A stretch of 64,000 nt of DNA from Ananas comosus (taxonomy: Eukaryota; Streptophyta; Magnoliopsida; Poales; Bromeliaceae), in assembly GCF_001540865.1 (NCBI RefSeq), contig NC_033622.1, positions 468,220 to 532,219 on the forward strand, written 5' to 3'. Under the pieces are notes generated by a model that saw only the letters and a program-made list of their open reading frames with translations, ran no database searches and was not told the origin of the DNA. The position numbers and the translations under genes were made by a program. Numbering within the stretch: the first letter of the stretch is position 1; every line of letters starts with the position of its first letter. This document shows positions 12,601 through 27,000 of the stretch, piece after piece.

Positions 12601-13101
12601 GATCTGAACGTTTGCTTCGAGGAGGAGGACGACGACGAGGGAAATGGCGAGAAGGCGAACGAGGGGGTTAACGAAGAAGAGGAGGACGCCGTCCCGAGCG
12701 ATCTCACCCACGAAGGAGGGGATACTACGAACACCAATCTCCCGCACGGAATACTCGAATCGGTCGCCGCCTCGTTCACCTTCGAAGCAGGGCCCGACTC
12801 GTTCCGACTCATCTCCGACCACATCGTATCGAAGCTCAACCAAGCTTTCGACAGGACCGGCGACCGAGCGAATGGCCTTCATGTAGAGGAAACAGTGGTG
12901 GAGGGGATGGTAAGAGCTTCTGGGTATTTCCTGGAGAGTTTGTATGAGAGGTGGGTGAGAGAGGTTTTTCAAACTGGTTTGGCAACGGTCAAAAAGGGCG
13001 GGGAAGGGGGGGTGAGGCTAGGGTTTGAGGGTAAAGAGGTAAATTCAGGGGAGTTAGGGTTCCAGGGATCAGTTCTACCCAGTAGGATTCATGTGGACTG
13101 A
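9429..13101 (+). CDS. SMXL: SMXL protein (SMAX1-LIKE, ClpB-like EAR regulator), probably SMXL3/4/5 clade
   Basis: Three exons: 9429-10822, 11357-11573, 11674-13101; 1012 aa, matching the usual ~1000 aa. The start gives MRTGACTIQQALTAEAA, the hallmark beginning of the family's double-ClpN domain. A degenerate P-loop-type region (GNDRVAKRR, about residue 695) and an ILIEGIDRAD stretch follow. The EAR motif FDLNV lies at residues 846-850 and recruits TOPLESS co-repressors in known members. Family members are nuclear repressors; most are degraded by MAX2 in strigolactone or karrikin signalling. Here the region expected to hold the RGKT degron reads ESARRGSSCSEI, so the motif appears missing, as reported for the phloem-acting SMXL3/4/5 group. 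The N-terminal part carries Ser, Pro and Gln runs, including eight Gln from a CAG tract. Clade placement is inference; family is near certain. Confidence 0.93.
9900..9923 (+). repeat. (CAG)8 coding microsatellite
   Basis: Encodes eight glutamines inside the N-terminal half of the SMXL protein, in a low-complexity linker. It is likely length-polymorphic. Confidence 0.9.
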
Positions 13102-16100
13102 ACACTAATCTCGATCATCTGTCCCCTGTCACCATGCATCATCCCTTGTAAAATATTAGATTTTCCAAAAATGCCATTATGTACTCTTTTTTTTTCTTAA
13201 TCTCTTTGCTTTTTTTCATTTATGATCGTCGTCATCATCACCATCACCATCACCATCATTGTTGTTGTCCTCGCAATCTCAACCAGAGTCCAACTTGTTT
13301 ATGTTAGTGTGGTTTCGATTGGATCGTGATTCGTTCACGGAGTGAATCATAATCAGAGTCGAGCCAATCTAACCCCGTCATTATTAATAATAAGTCAATA
13401 TTTACATGGACATTTATTCTTAGGTTAGTGTCCTTAGATACGTGTTAAGAAGCATCTAATAGAGGATAAAGGTATAAAAAAGGAGTTTCTGAGAGTAGGA
13501 TATACTTAAAACTGCATAACTATTCAAAACAATAATTTTTTTATACCATATCATGAGCTGGTATTATCCCCTTGTCAATGTATCTAAATAATTGTCTATC
13601 TATTATTGTTATTATTATTATTATCAAAAGTAGCTGGTGTTGTTTTCCTTCTGTTTTTTTTTTTTTTTTTTTTGGTCTGTGGAGAGAGGACATGAGAGGG
13701 GACAAACTCTGGCCATCTTTTGTTCTCCCTTTTGTTTGGAGGCACTTTGCATGCACGCTAGAAAAGTCATTGGAAGAAGGGGGAATAAAAAATAACCCAA
13801 GATAAAAAAGAAGAAGACATGCTCACTTGTATTCAGATTGGTGAAAAAAGAAAAGCCTGGGTTGGGTTGGGATGAGTGACCAATGAAGCTTTTTGGAGTT
13901 AACACCTTTTTTGAGTCCATTATTGTACATATATACATAGCATTCATTGTTTTGCTTCAGAGAAGGAGAAGTGTTGGGTTCATGGGTCCATGAGATGGTT
14001 TAAGTGACTCCTTGGTTTTAGGATTCCAAGGAGGAATCCAACAAATGGGTATGATTGGAAGTTGTTCAAGCTATTTACTTTTTGGGGTTTCACTTTAGGG
14101 GTTTTTATTTTCTAATAATGACACAGGGTGAGAGGTGCTATCATAGTCATAGAACTTCAAAAATAAAAAGCCTATATATATCCATTGTTACTAAATAATC
14201 ATCTCTTTTCTACTAGCTGGACAAATTGAAACTTACTTAATACCATCTAAAATCAAACAACTATGATTAGCACATCACATGGGAGTCTAATAGGTTCCAT
14301 TCTAAAGCCACATTCATAAAAGCATAGTTTGGTAGGAACACACAAGTCCACTACATAACCCATAAGAAGATTTGCCACTCAAAAGAAAAAGGAAAAACTT
14401 AAAAAAGTTTAGGAAAGATAACTATGTAACTAGGTTTGCTGAGAATGTATATATACTCTCTTAGGCAAATCAAACCCAATAATAGTTTGCTTAATCAACT
14501 ACAATGAGAAAGTATTTAATACATAATCCATAGAAAGACAAAGAGCTTTTGACATAAGAGGGAGTTGCAGCTCACCCACAAAACCTTTATATCTCTCTAT
14601 CTTTTTGCTCATCACACTTGAGCTAACAAAGGAGGTCTTCTAATGTTGCCATTATAATTCGATGGAAAAGTAGTAATCCTCCACCAGTCCAATAACCAAT
14701 GATCCTTGCGCTTCATTATTTTATTCATCTAAAAGCAAAAGCTCTTATATTCTTTATCATTGCTTTGACCCAAGGAGCCATGTAGAGGAGCATACACATG
14801 AATTTAATAAGGTATGGTAAAGCATTCATGATGATAGATCTTAAGCCCTAAGAATTTGAACACTCAAATGTGCTCACTATCAGCTTTTCTACTCTTTCAA
14901 GGGAGTAAGTGGCAAAAAGCTAAAGTTGTTATCCTGATCACCATCATTACCTAGCCATTGGCTCTCCTCGTAAACACTGGAACAATGCCTTTTCTCCTCT
15001 ACTAATGAAGTCACCAAAAAATTTAATCGACCACTTGTACCTAGGACACTAGCTTTGGAGGTTCAAGTGATATCACTATATGAATATTCTCTGCTTTGTT
15101 CTCTACTGCTAGTATAATTTGTAAGAACGCTATTGAGCGATTAAGTATGGTATCCTTTACCCAAGTACTTGTTGTGAATACTCACGTGATAGTGCGCCAT
15201 CCCTAATGACCGGTAAAATATTCTGAAGACACATCCACTAAAGATTAGACTAGGTGATGTGACCAATGTACAAGCAACTTGATCCACTAAGCCTTCAAAG
15301 TAGTGGTCAATCAATCCGAAAAATAAGGAAAAGTGGTTCAATTTTAGCTGCATTAAAGAACCAGGACTTGGCTATATCAACCTAACAAATATCTAAACAT
15401 TATTATATTTTCATGATACTGGTGATTCAAACAAATAAACTGAGAAACTGCTGAAGCTGTGCATAAAATGGGTGCTTAGATGCATTTACATGTTTCTACA
15501 GAGCCAAGGTTGTGACAAGAAAACCATAGTACTAAGAAATTAATACCTAATTTACATTTTCTATAGCACCCATTAGTTACCAACCTTACAAAATTTCATT
15601 TTTAATATAACATAAAATGTGAAAAAAGAAATGGAATGCATATATTAAGTTCATTGTTCTCCTTTGTAGCTTAAATCTTGACAGGTCTCAATCATTGGGC
15701 CCTCAACTACTTTAGGAGGCATATATGGAGGACACTGAGTACTTACAAATTCCTGAAGATAACCATTTTCACTAGACTTCTCATTGTCATGGACCCCACT
15801 TATAAAGCCCACTAAGAATACTTAACACAAAACAATGTGGCCTACCACCTTTAGTGGAAAAAGCATAGCAAGAATTTAGACTAATTTAAGCACCTCTTTT
15901 GAGGTAAAAGATTGGGAGGTGGTAGTGCACACCACCTTTGAGGGGGTTTTGGTATTTGCCCTAGATATGATAATGGGCTAAGGACCCCAGAGAGTGATGG
16001 TTTCTTAACCCTCAAACACATATGAAAAAGAATGGGAAAAAGGCAGAGAAAAGCAAGGCACTGTCATATGCTTAGCATAGCTACCACCCATTGTGTTGAA

Positions 16101-17688
16101 ATGCCTTTTGGTTTCCCTCCATGAATGAGGATGGTATCTAATTCCCTTATAACACTAAAGAAATAAACCACTTTTTACATATGGGAGGAAATGTAGTACT
16201 TCTATATGAGGATTTAATGTGAAAAGAGACTTTACCAATAATAATAGAAAGTGCAGTAGTAGTAGTAATAGTAGTACTACAGGTGGCAAAAGGGCGTAGC
16301 ACAACGCACATGGTAATCACCATCTTTAGGTAAAGAAAACAATGCGCTGTACGATAAGATTAAAGTAATTATGCCTGTAAACACAATAATTGAACCGCAA
16401 ATCTAAAAGAGAAGGGCTCAATAATTCAGGAGAACACCTGAAAAGGAGAAATGACAGTCCCTTCGTGAATTTTCATGGTGTTTTGGTTAATGATGCTCGT
16501 CCAAAAATTTTGAGCATGATTAAACCTATGATTATGGGAATACTACTCCTACTAGGTATAATGATAATGAAGATGAATGATTTGGATAGTAGCAGTCACA
16601 AGATATATCAATGTAGGAGATCATTTTTCTCCTAATTAACCAGGTATTGGAAGATGAATGACATGTTCACTATGGTGCATTGGGTTCACATGGGTTCTTC
16701 CAAAATTTGTATATCATAGAACTTTCGTTCTCACAATTTCCTTGATATACATCTTAATGTACCAAAGAGCCTTATTTTCAGATATAATCAAATAAAATTA
16801 CAAGTTGACATGCAAAACATAAAATTTTGTGAAGAAACATTAATGCCCTTAAAGAGCTTTTAGCTTCTGTTGCGTTAAACCAACCAGCAACATTTTCAAC
16901 CTCCCATGTTGTTTATGTTCCGATAGAACGATGCACCCTCTTTTTGTCCCAAGAAAATTTCATCTTGTCAGAAGTAAATTGGAGCAAATAATTCCAAAAA
17001 GGAGAGAGAAGAAGTGGGTCTATCTTACTACATTGTAACCTGATATTTTTTTTACCTTTTCAAGTGTCAAGTTAAACACTAGTTCCATAGAAAAGTCCTC
17101 CTAAAACAAGTTCCTAGGACATAAATGGCTCCCAACACCCCCCCATCCAAACAACTAATGTAAATAAGAGAGGGTGCATTTTAACCTGTCAGACAACAAA
17201 AACACAAAGCTCATTCTACAACAAACTTCTGCTAGAAAATTTCCTTCATTCTAGGAGAGATTGTAAAATTGAAAACAGTAAGATAATAGTAAGACAGGAA
17301 AACTTGATAATCCAATGGAAGTTGTGAAAATTACCTAACCATTCAGCTTGCTTCTTTCATGTTCTACTGCCGAGGTCCTTGTAAAGATTGGAAGCTTGTG
17401 AAAGTTCAGCAATAACCTGCTAACATAGTAAGAATTTAAAATTGTTCAGTTGCCCTGGGTGACATATTTATTATTTTAAGAATCAAGAATATACAGTCTA
17501 AAAAAACTGACCAAATACATAAATATAAATCTTGCTCCCTTTCTTCTCTGCCTGTGTTCCAACGAGTTAACAAAGAAAAAAGGCCCTGAAATAGTATGTG
17601 AAAACTCAAAAGCACCATGTTACCTCCAAACGATATGCATTGTGCACAACTTAACTTTTCTCCATGGCTATATGAAAAGTTATGTTAG

Positions 17689-17727
<39 letters not shown>

Positions 17728-18081
17728 TAAGAGAAAGGGAAACAATGAGTGTAAAAGCAAAGGTCATTGAGCCAGCTCCAGAGATAGTACAAGAAAATTC
17801 TGAAGCACCAAGGAGTATCCACTGATGCATTACTTCTCAATGAGAGTAAACTAAAATTAAACTAAAATCTGCCCTCTGGCTTGTTAAAGAATGAATTATG
17901 ATGCACATAGATTACAAGAGAGAAAAGAAAAAAAAAATTACAAACTAATGTACAAAGAATTAATTGTATTGAGCTAGTCCCACAACTCAAATGGCTCAAA
18001 CTCTATAGCTGTATGTTACAGAGGGCAACTTGTAAGGAGCTAACCAGCTAATACTAATATACAATTCTGGTCTTTATCATT
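13102..18081. other. Intergenic between convergent SMXL and TT9 genes
   Basis: Five kilobases without a recognisable gene. The first few hundred bases hold the SMXL 3' UTR (CAT/CAC triplets near 13225-13260). The last few hundred should hold the 3' UTR of the minus-strand TT9 gene. A T run (13651-13673) and a TA tract (17693-17725) are present. Open frames such as 16390-16635 have no domain or codon signal I can support. Confidence 0.55.
17693..17725. repeat. (TA)n microsatellite
   Basis: About 16 TA units downstream of the TT9 gene. Confidence 0.95.
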
Positions 18082-21000
18082 TCAAACTTCAACCTCACGA
18101 ACATTTAGAGAATCAAGTTCGAGCAATTGATTTACTAGCCTCTCCACCTCCTTTTGTTGGAGATTCATAGCTTCGATTACCATAGAATGTGCTGCCTTGC
18201 AAACCTGCTCTTCTCTAAAGGCTAATGTCCATCTCCCATCAACCAAAACCTTCATTTTGGTTTTACCAAATCCATTGTACTTTGAGGGATCCAAGAAAGG
18301 TAGGGTTGAGGGGCGTATGCGTAAATGCAACCACTTTGGATGCTCCTCGTCTATCCTAGGCTGATTGCAGAATGACAAAAGAGAAGAAAATCAGAACCTT
18401 GTAAATTAACATTTTATTCACGCTATCCCAAGCATCCATTTTTCCCAATTGGGTTTGTCAAGACTTGAGAAAATCAAAGTTGCTGTGCAACAACATATAG
18501 AAAAAGCAAAACAGAAGAGAATCAAATTTAAAAGTAAAAGCAATATTATAAGCATCGGTTTTTACGTTCCTAATAGGAGCAAACTCCCTATTGATTGTTT
18601 GCTCACCAAGTTCCATCCAATCAATGTTAGAACTGCTTCCGCTTGCGCAATGAAGTGCCTTCAACAAAATCATTGAAGGAAACTTTGCCAGTATATTCTT
18701 TTGGTTTACAGCAAAAACATGAACAAAAAGCACTTCACTACATCTCAATTTGATAAGGCATGATTTACGGTAGAAAAGCTGTGTGTAAATGAGCTTGAGC
18801 CCAACCTATAGAAAGTGTCCATGATGTCAATCTCATTCACCTATTAAAAGTGTCAATGATGAGTAAGCTAAAATGCAAATTTACCACAGTAGCTACTTTC
18901 TTCAGAAAGCCAAAACCCTAAGCATTAAAATTAAAAATAAAAATAAAAAACAAATTGCGCAAATTTTTACAAGCCAGAAGGAAGTTCTACATTCTTAGTT
19001 TAGCAGCTTTACGACTTCTGCATGTTTTAAAAAATACCCTACATCAAACATTTCTAGTAAGCAAAAGCTACAACAGCTTTCAACTTATATCAAACAATTT
19101 TAAAATTTATAGCTGACATATCGAAGACAACGGACAATAATTTTTCAAAAAGTCAAAGCAAAAGAAAGCTCGCAATTCAAATAATTTTTCAGACAAGTCA
19201 TAGGAAAAGAAAGCTCGCAATTCAATTTTTCTATAGAAGATTTGATATACATACATCTGAGCCGGCCAAGGGGGCTATGACACGAATAATTCCACGTTGC
19301 TGCTTGAGGGGTAACTCTTCCACAAGAAGCAGCCAACCAGATGTTCCCTTAGACATAGCTAAAAAAGAAAAGTAGCGTTCTTTCCCTCTCTCAAATGCTA
19401 TTCTACAGGGTACAGCATTAGCTGGAAAAAAGAGCACAAGAAAGCAGGCTGTAAGATAAATCCGGCAATGCAGCCAAATATGCCGCTAATAGATAGGGCC
19501 TCTAACATGTATATCCCTAGAACATCATCTATAAATAGACATATGCAACCCGTACAACCTGAATTGGCATATCTTTTCTTTTCTTTTCATTTTTTGATAA
19601 ATCCTACCTGATCTTTAACCTGGAAAAAATTAACTCAAAACCCCTCAACTTACGTTGGGGAGTCATCTAATTCACGGAAGGAAATAGCTCTCTTATCAGA
19701 ATGTTATTATGTAACAACAAGGGTAAAAATGTCAAAAAAAAAAAGCTTTTGAAGGGCATATATGAAAATTCATATTTTGCAGGAAAATATATCGAAATCG
19801 AAATGAATAAAGAGATGCCAATCTTCTAGCATACCCAAATCAATTTCAGAGCCAGGTTTCGGTACTAGAACATCTAAACCAGCAGATTTTGTTTCAGAAC
19901 CTCGAGGAGAAAACATTGGAGAATTTATTGTGGGTTGATCGGCTAAAGTTCCTCCAAGAGAAAAAACTAGCAGTTGACGTTGGAAAACAAAAACCTGGAC
20001 AATCATCACCAATGAGTCAAAAAAACAAAAACAGCACAAAGAAAAAGTGCAAGTATAGAATACTCCCAAAGGGTATGCTCATCTAATGCACATATGATAG
20101 TGCAAGGGTACCATATTTTCCAAGCCCTAAAGATATATATCATGATAGGCATTGTTTATATGACATCATTGCTTTTCGGTGCCAAAGAGGTTTTTTTGTC
20201 ATTATAGCTAACTTGCCTAATTTCTTTTCTTTTGTTTTCTTCTATTGAAAGGCTTTCAGACATGAAACTTCAGGGAAGGTCTATTACATGTGATCTAAAG
20301 CATTACCTGATGAGAATGCATAGGATCAAATAACTTATACAGTTTGTTAAATGGAATAATTCAGTTTACCTTTTGCTATTTTAAGTTTTTCAGTTTCATA
20401 CATAGACAAGTACAAAATTATACGTACATGTATATAGGAACCAAGTAACACTATTATAAGCCTGAAAGTATTACACAAGTGTCAAATTAATAAGTAAAGA
20501 CCTTAAAGTGATATGTAAACCATTTAATGTGATGTACAACATCTAAAGAGCCTCTATATAAGAAATCATTTATTTATTCCTACCAAGTAGCCTAAAAAAT
20601 TATCAGTTTATAATTTTTCAAATGGGTTGCTGTCCGACAAAAACAGAGTGGGTTTCTGAAATCAACGATTTTCTTTCATGTTGCGCTTTTCAAGGTTACA
20701 GTCCCATTACAGATACACTTATATTCAATGACCTTCATGTTCAATTTTAGACATGTAAAACTCTTAGTACAACCACCTCAGCACCCAGAAGCACAAGAAC
20801 AAGAAGTATAATAAAGTAATAATCAGAATTGCAACCACTATAACTACTACTAACCTTAACCATCTCATGCATCCTCTCGCCAACAGCTAAAGAAGATTCA
20901 CCTGAAGTATCTGATAATAGGGAGAAAAGGTTTTCTAACCAAACATATATAATTATGTAAGAAAGTTTGCAGTGAAAAATAACAAAATCTAACCTCCATA

Positions 21001-24000
21001 GGAACATGTTTGTAACGGATATAGTATGGATTTGGGGTCCTTCGGAGGTGATGATGCCTCAATTGCTGATTCGTGTATGGAAAAAATAATAATAAATTAT
21101 CAGCCAAATTCAATATAAAAAACACATCAATTTTAGTCTCAGAGAGATTGATCAAACCTTTCTTGCAAGTCCTCCATACATCTTTAAGAGTGACCAAGAG
21201 CAAATCCGACCAGCATCCTTTGATTTCCTTTAAAAGATTAGCAGTAGAATTCTTGTGCGAATCCTGTCCGAAAATGGTTTTCCATATCAAAAACAAGCAG
21301 AAGAACGTCTGATCTAACAATGCACTGTTTCAAGTTGTTATAATACAGAACTAATATTCATATTTCACAGCCTACTGTTTGTTTGCCTTTCCAAGTTTTC
21401 CTTGCATGAATGAGAACGTTGCAAAATGAATGCTAACATTTTTTTTTAACAATATTAGAAACAAATGATGAGTTAAAAGTATAAAAAAAAAAAAAGAAGA
21501 AAATCCAACAAGTAGCAGTATATACTATCACAAACAACTTCTTTACACCTGAGAACCTAAACTATAACACATTATGTAATGCTCATTTTCTAATGCTAGT
21601 GTTAAAGGCATAAAAAAGAGTGTATCCAGCATTCGAGATTTGATGCTCTAGAAGAGATCGATCTGCAGGCAGTTAAAGACCTAGTTTGTTCAGCTATAAC
21701 ATTTAGAGTTTTTGCAAGAACTAAGACAGTAGCTTTTTCCTAGAAATACCAACATTAAAAACTGTTTATCGTCTGGAATTGTCACCCAATTAGCTACGAG
21801 AAACTGACCAAATTGATTCTAGTGTTCTTTTGATTGTCTACTTACCCAGTGAGGCATCCAAAAATGTTCTATATACTGAAATTTTTTCGCTACAAAGTGT
21901 TTATCAATTTTTTTTTCTAAGATCACAAAATATATTTCAATTGTCCATATTGCATGTCTGATGCATCTGTAAGGAAATATCTATTTTTAACATCATCTGA
22001 GGTCATATAAATATAAAAAGAGAATTTGATGGCATCAAAATCCGGTATTGCAATTTCGGTACTAAAATTGGCTCTCTCTTAAGTAATCTACAATATTGTA
22101 ACAAAGGCTTTCAAAACAAAAAAATCAAGAATATTTATGCTTGATACTTCCTTCGCAAAATACAGTAATCATGTGCAAACATAAAAGTAAGATTAAAAAA
22201 CGATGTCTTTGAACGTACCTTGAGTCGTTCAAGATGAACAGCACTAAGTTGTTCCTCGCCATGAGGCAGCAGCTGCCTCAAAAGCCAACCGCCAACCCAT
22301 CGAATCTCCGCAGATACATCAGACCTGCAGAAAAGGCTGACTAACGCATCAAGCACCTGGAGAACACAACATATTCTCAAGTTAGGAATTGTAACATTGT
22401 CAACTATAATCTTGACTTTCTTTGGATTGATACACAAAATTTGCTGTATCACCAAGCGCTTCCTAATGTATGCGCAAAATACATGAATATTATGGAACTC
22501 TAGCACCAGAGAATGGGGTAAGTTTTATAGTGATTACTACTAATTTTCTTCAACCAAACTTTCAGCAAGTTGATCTTCCAGTGCAGCAAAACAATACAAA
22601 GATTTGGCATAAATTCATGAGGTTCTTCAGCTGATTTCTGAGAATCATAATCTGTATGGCTTCTTTTCTCAAAAAAAAATAATCTGTATGGCTTCTATAT
22701 ATCAAACTATTAAGGAAGAATAAGAAAGGAGATATATGCAAGGTTAAGGAAAAGAATCAGAAGGGAGATATGCACAATTAAAATTCAACCTGAGAACGAT
22801 GCACCTCAGGGCTTATTCGATGCTCCATCTGATGACACAACAGCCCATATTCACCCTGCAAAGAAAAATAAAACATACTTCTAACTTAAAAAACAAATGC
22901 CTCTAGTATTAGCGGACAAACTCAGTATCCTCTAGTATTAGCAGACAAACTCCGTATCCATGGTGACTTATAGCTTGTGAACAATGAAACTGAACACGCG
23001 CACCAGACTGTTTATAACATCAAACAGAATCCAGCTAAAGAAACAAGAAAAGCAGGATGACGAAACTGGAAAACTAGTTCTTTTCCATATATCACATGAG
23101 GCAAATAGGAAGAAATCCACCCATATAGTTAAAAGATGCGAAGGGTTATTTGGAAAGGTCGACAAGTCGCTTTTCATACCTCTATTTTCTTCAGGTAGCT
23201 ATCAAGGTCGCCACAAATGTCATCCTTTGTTGCACTTCTCTCAGTGGCAAATAGCTGTTCTTCAGCTGAATCTTCACCAACCAAAGCTTGCTGCCAAAAC
23301 ACAACAAAATCATTTTCTTAAATCTCAATATAGCAACAGCAGAACACACTTTTCTACAAAGGGGCCATACCACATAAAAAAGACACAATAATTGAAGAGA
23401 TTAGTGCATGTTCATGGTGCATATAAGTTGAATTCTTTAGAAAACAAAACAAAGATTCATCCTTCCTGCTCTAGAAACAAGGATTTGTTTCACGCTCGAA
23501 AGATTATCCAAAAAAATAAATGAAGATGAAATATGAAAGGAAGTCCAGACGGAGTGTGTTGTAATCCACTTAATTGCGTGAAGACAGCTAGGCATACCAC
23601 CAACATTTTCTGAGACTAACTATTATTACTATCAAAGAGACATCTATTCACTACAGCTATTTTACCCTCCATTAGTTGGAATTTTGTTTTACTCAGATTT
23701 GAGTTAACTTTGTACAGGTGATTTTTGACAAGCACAACCAAATTTATTATTTGAGGCTGAATTTGCCATGATTTAAATTCCAAGGGACAAAAGAGTATAT
23801 AAATAAGTTTTAGTCAATGTAGTTGATTCAGTTATGCATGCAATTTTATCTACCCTGTTTGTTGTTTCTCAAGGCACAATAATGCACATTATCTGTCCTC
23901 TTTTTGCTAATAAATATTGCCAAAGTGTTAGGCCTTGTTTGGCTAATATTTGTCATTCTGTTTTCTTTTATTTTTTTTTAACTTAAACTCATGAAATTGA

Positions 24001-27000
24001 ATTGACCAGCAGATCATGGATTGTTTGCAATTTATACATCTATGGGGTCTGTTTGGGAATAAAAAACAAAAACTTAGGCTCTGATTGCAGGCAAACTGTG
24101 TTTACATCTGATAAGCAAATGCAACAGGAAAAAATTCCATTTGTTTCCATAAATGATACCATGTCACACAGATTGCACTTGTTCAGTGGGTAAGATATTA
24201 TTTCTGTGGTCCCACCAAAAGACAGAGAAGTATATCTTTACATGCTTTGGCCACAATTCGTTTTTGCCCGACAGTATTAAGCAGGCCCTCAATAACAAAC
24301 GGGCCCCTAGAAGTAGCTTGTTTTGCAGTTTTTTTAAGAGATTTGCATGCTAACCCACAATAACAAAAAAAAAAAAGAAAAGCCCATTCACTGGTGAATT
24401 CACTCACAAGTCACAACACAAATCGCAGTTTGACAAAAAAAAAAAAAAAAAGCTGACCAAACAAGGCCCTAACCTATGTTTCCGTAAAATAACATGGAGG
24501 TTATAGTGCAGTTTCATGCCTATTGCATGAGCACAGGAAAAGTGATATAAAAGAAAACTATCAAATAAGAAGTTGATAGTGGTGCAATGTTCCAATATCC
24601 AATACAAACCAGGAACCCATGATGCTAGAGAAATCCATTTAATTTATTGTAACTAACCAATAATATTGCTTGCTATACAGGCATTAAGGAAAAAATTCTT
24701 AAGATAATTTTGATCAATAATGGCCTATCAAAATACAAAACTGAAAGCATAAGCATTATAATATCAATCAAGAGAGTTCAGTTATGATAGCAACTTGATA
24801 TTCTAAAAGGAGAAAATTAGAGAAACTTTAAAGGTATCCATAATAGGCCTAAAAACTAGAGTCAAAATGTAGAGCCACAAGGGCATCAGCAAAACTTACA
24901 AGCAGGAGCCTTTTGTGCTGCTTTCTTTGAGGAAGAATTCCAAGTGCATCTAGCATCGATTCATCGAGTTCTACAAAAACTGATATATACTTCAGTAATT
25001 AACAGATTTGGCTAGATATGCAGTATGGGCAAAAAAACAATAATAATGTTCCTTGACCTTTTGTCTGCAACAAGGTAGCAAGAAAACTCAAGGAACCTAA
25101 TACTTGCAAGTCATCTCCAGCAGTTATATATGATAGCAGGACTTCCCTGGAATACAGAAATATGCATCTTAATCTAATCAGTCGGTAAGGCCTTAATTAT
25201 CCACGAATTTTGCCTTCAATAATGGAAAAAAAGGATTATAATTTCTTTGATCATTTAACTTGTAGATGAATTTGATGCATTGACACATTAAGGTTTTGTT
25301 TAACTATACCATCTGTTTTCCTCTGTTTTCTTAAACTCAAATTCTATGCAACCGAATGCCCGAGCAAATGGATTTGCGCACTAAAGGGATACTTGAAAGA
25401 CACATGAGAATTGCTTGCAGAATACAAGACACAGTTCTTTTGGGTCTAATAGGCACTAAATCATCGTTAAGCAGTCTGGATCCAAAAACTTATGCATTTG
25501 GATGGCACTTACATCATAGATTCATGGTTGATAAAACCCAAGAGTAATGCTGGTCTGCTGATTTTGTTTCTTGATGAATTTGTGGGATCCTAAGATATTC
25601 AGAATTTACCCTATAGCCATATCCATATTGTAGTGTATCTGAAGCCCATATCCTTATCTATGCAACATCGTCAGTCAAATAGAATTGAGTTTAAGAAATC
25701 AAAAAGGGAAAATGTGGATTCTGGAGCGTAACCAAACAAGATCTAAATTTCTAAGTTTGTTTCCTTTTGTATTCTAGCAACAAAAAAAAAAAACTACTTG
25801 CTGCATAATAAAAATTATCTTATCACCTAAGCATGACTGGTTCACCAAAATCATTTTGACAAAATGAGGAAAGGGGTCACAATTCATTCATGCATGAAGA
25901 AGAACACTTCAAGAGTTTTGCCCTTGCAGGTATCTCGTTAAGAGAAATACCTCAATGAATGACATGAACTGCAACCACTTTGAGAAGAATGATTGGGTAA
26001 ACATGAGGAGCCAGAAGGTTCTAGCACAGAAACTCCTGAATCGTCTGCTTTCACGTGAGCACCAACAGAACAGCCATTTGGCCTCGCTTGAAAGTTTGAA
26101 CCAAACAATTTTCTTGGACAGAAAAGGGTAGCAGCAATAGTATTTGCCAAGTCCTTGCTCTTAAAAATGTGTAGTATACAACAAAGCAAGTATAAGGAAG
26201 TAGCGATGCCTATGTCTCCACCCTGGAGCAGCAATAATCAGATAAAAAAGGACAGGAGAAGTTGTCCAGAAAATTAATTACGGGGAAAATAAAGGGAAAA
26301 ATATAGATAATACCCCCAGTAATCAAAATCGACAGATAAATCCCTTGGTAAAATGTAAGCACTTACGCACTTCAACAATTGGATTGACTACAGGATTCTA
26401 TAACAAATTGAGGGTTTTATCTGTAATTGTGATTGCCAAGGGGTAAAGTGCAAATCACAACATATAGGAGCATTATGTGCATTTTTGCAAAACTCAATAA
26501 CGCTTACGTTGCTACATCTGTCCAGCGAAGGCAGAAGCAATGGAAACACCAAAAACTGCAGTATATTGTCAGTTATTAATCTTCCAAGATCTGGTACCCC
26601 AGCCGATATAACATCACTAAAATAGTATAAGTTATCTTCAATCTCTTCCACTGCAGTAAGAATGGAGGAGGTTGAATCGGAGGAGTCTGGATTCCTGCCA
26701 AAAAGGTACTATTGTTAGAAATGACAAGATTTATGGAAGTCGGTAAAAAATAAATGACAACTGGAGAGGTATTTAAGGATGAGGAAATTATCGTTCAGTA
26801 CAGATAAGAATAGAAAATTGCAAATCACAGGCACATGAAAAATGTATTACTAGCTGGCTCACCTAAGCTTGGCCTGACTAATGAGAAAAAAAGAAAATTA
26901 TTAGACCAGAAAGAGGACTGGCCAGCATTTGGAGTATTATATATAATAAATAATCCTGTCACATATTAAGACAAAATTCAAAATATGTAATTTATAGTTT

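Noticed and set aside
11802..12839. 345-codon minus-strand open frame
   Set aside because: It lies wholly antisense to the third SMXL exon, which has clear family sequence. It is an antisense shadow of GC-rich codons.
16390..16635. 81-codon frame between SMXL and TT9
   Set aside because: No recognisable motif, average AT-rich composition and no neighbouring exon. It is not different from chance.
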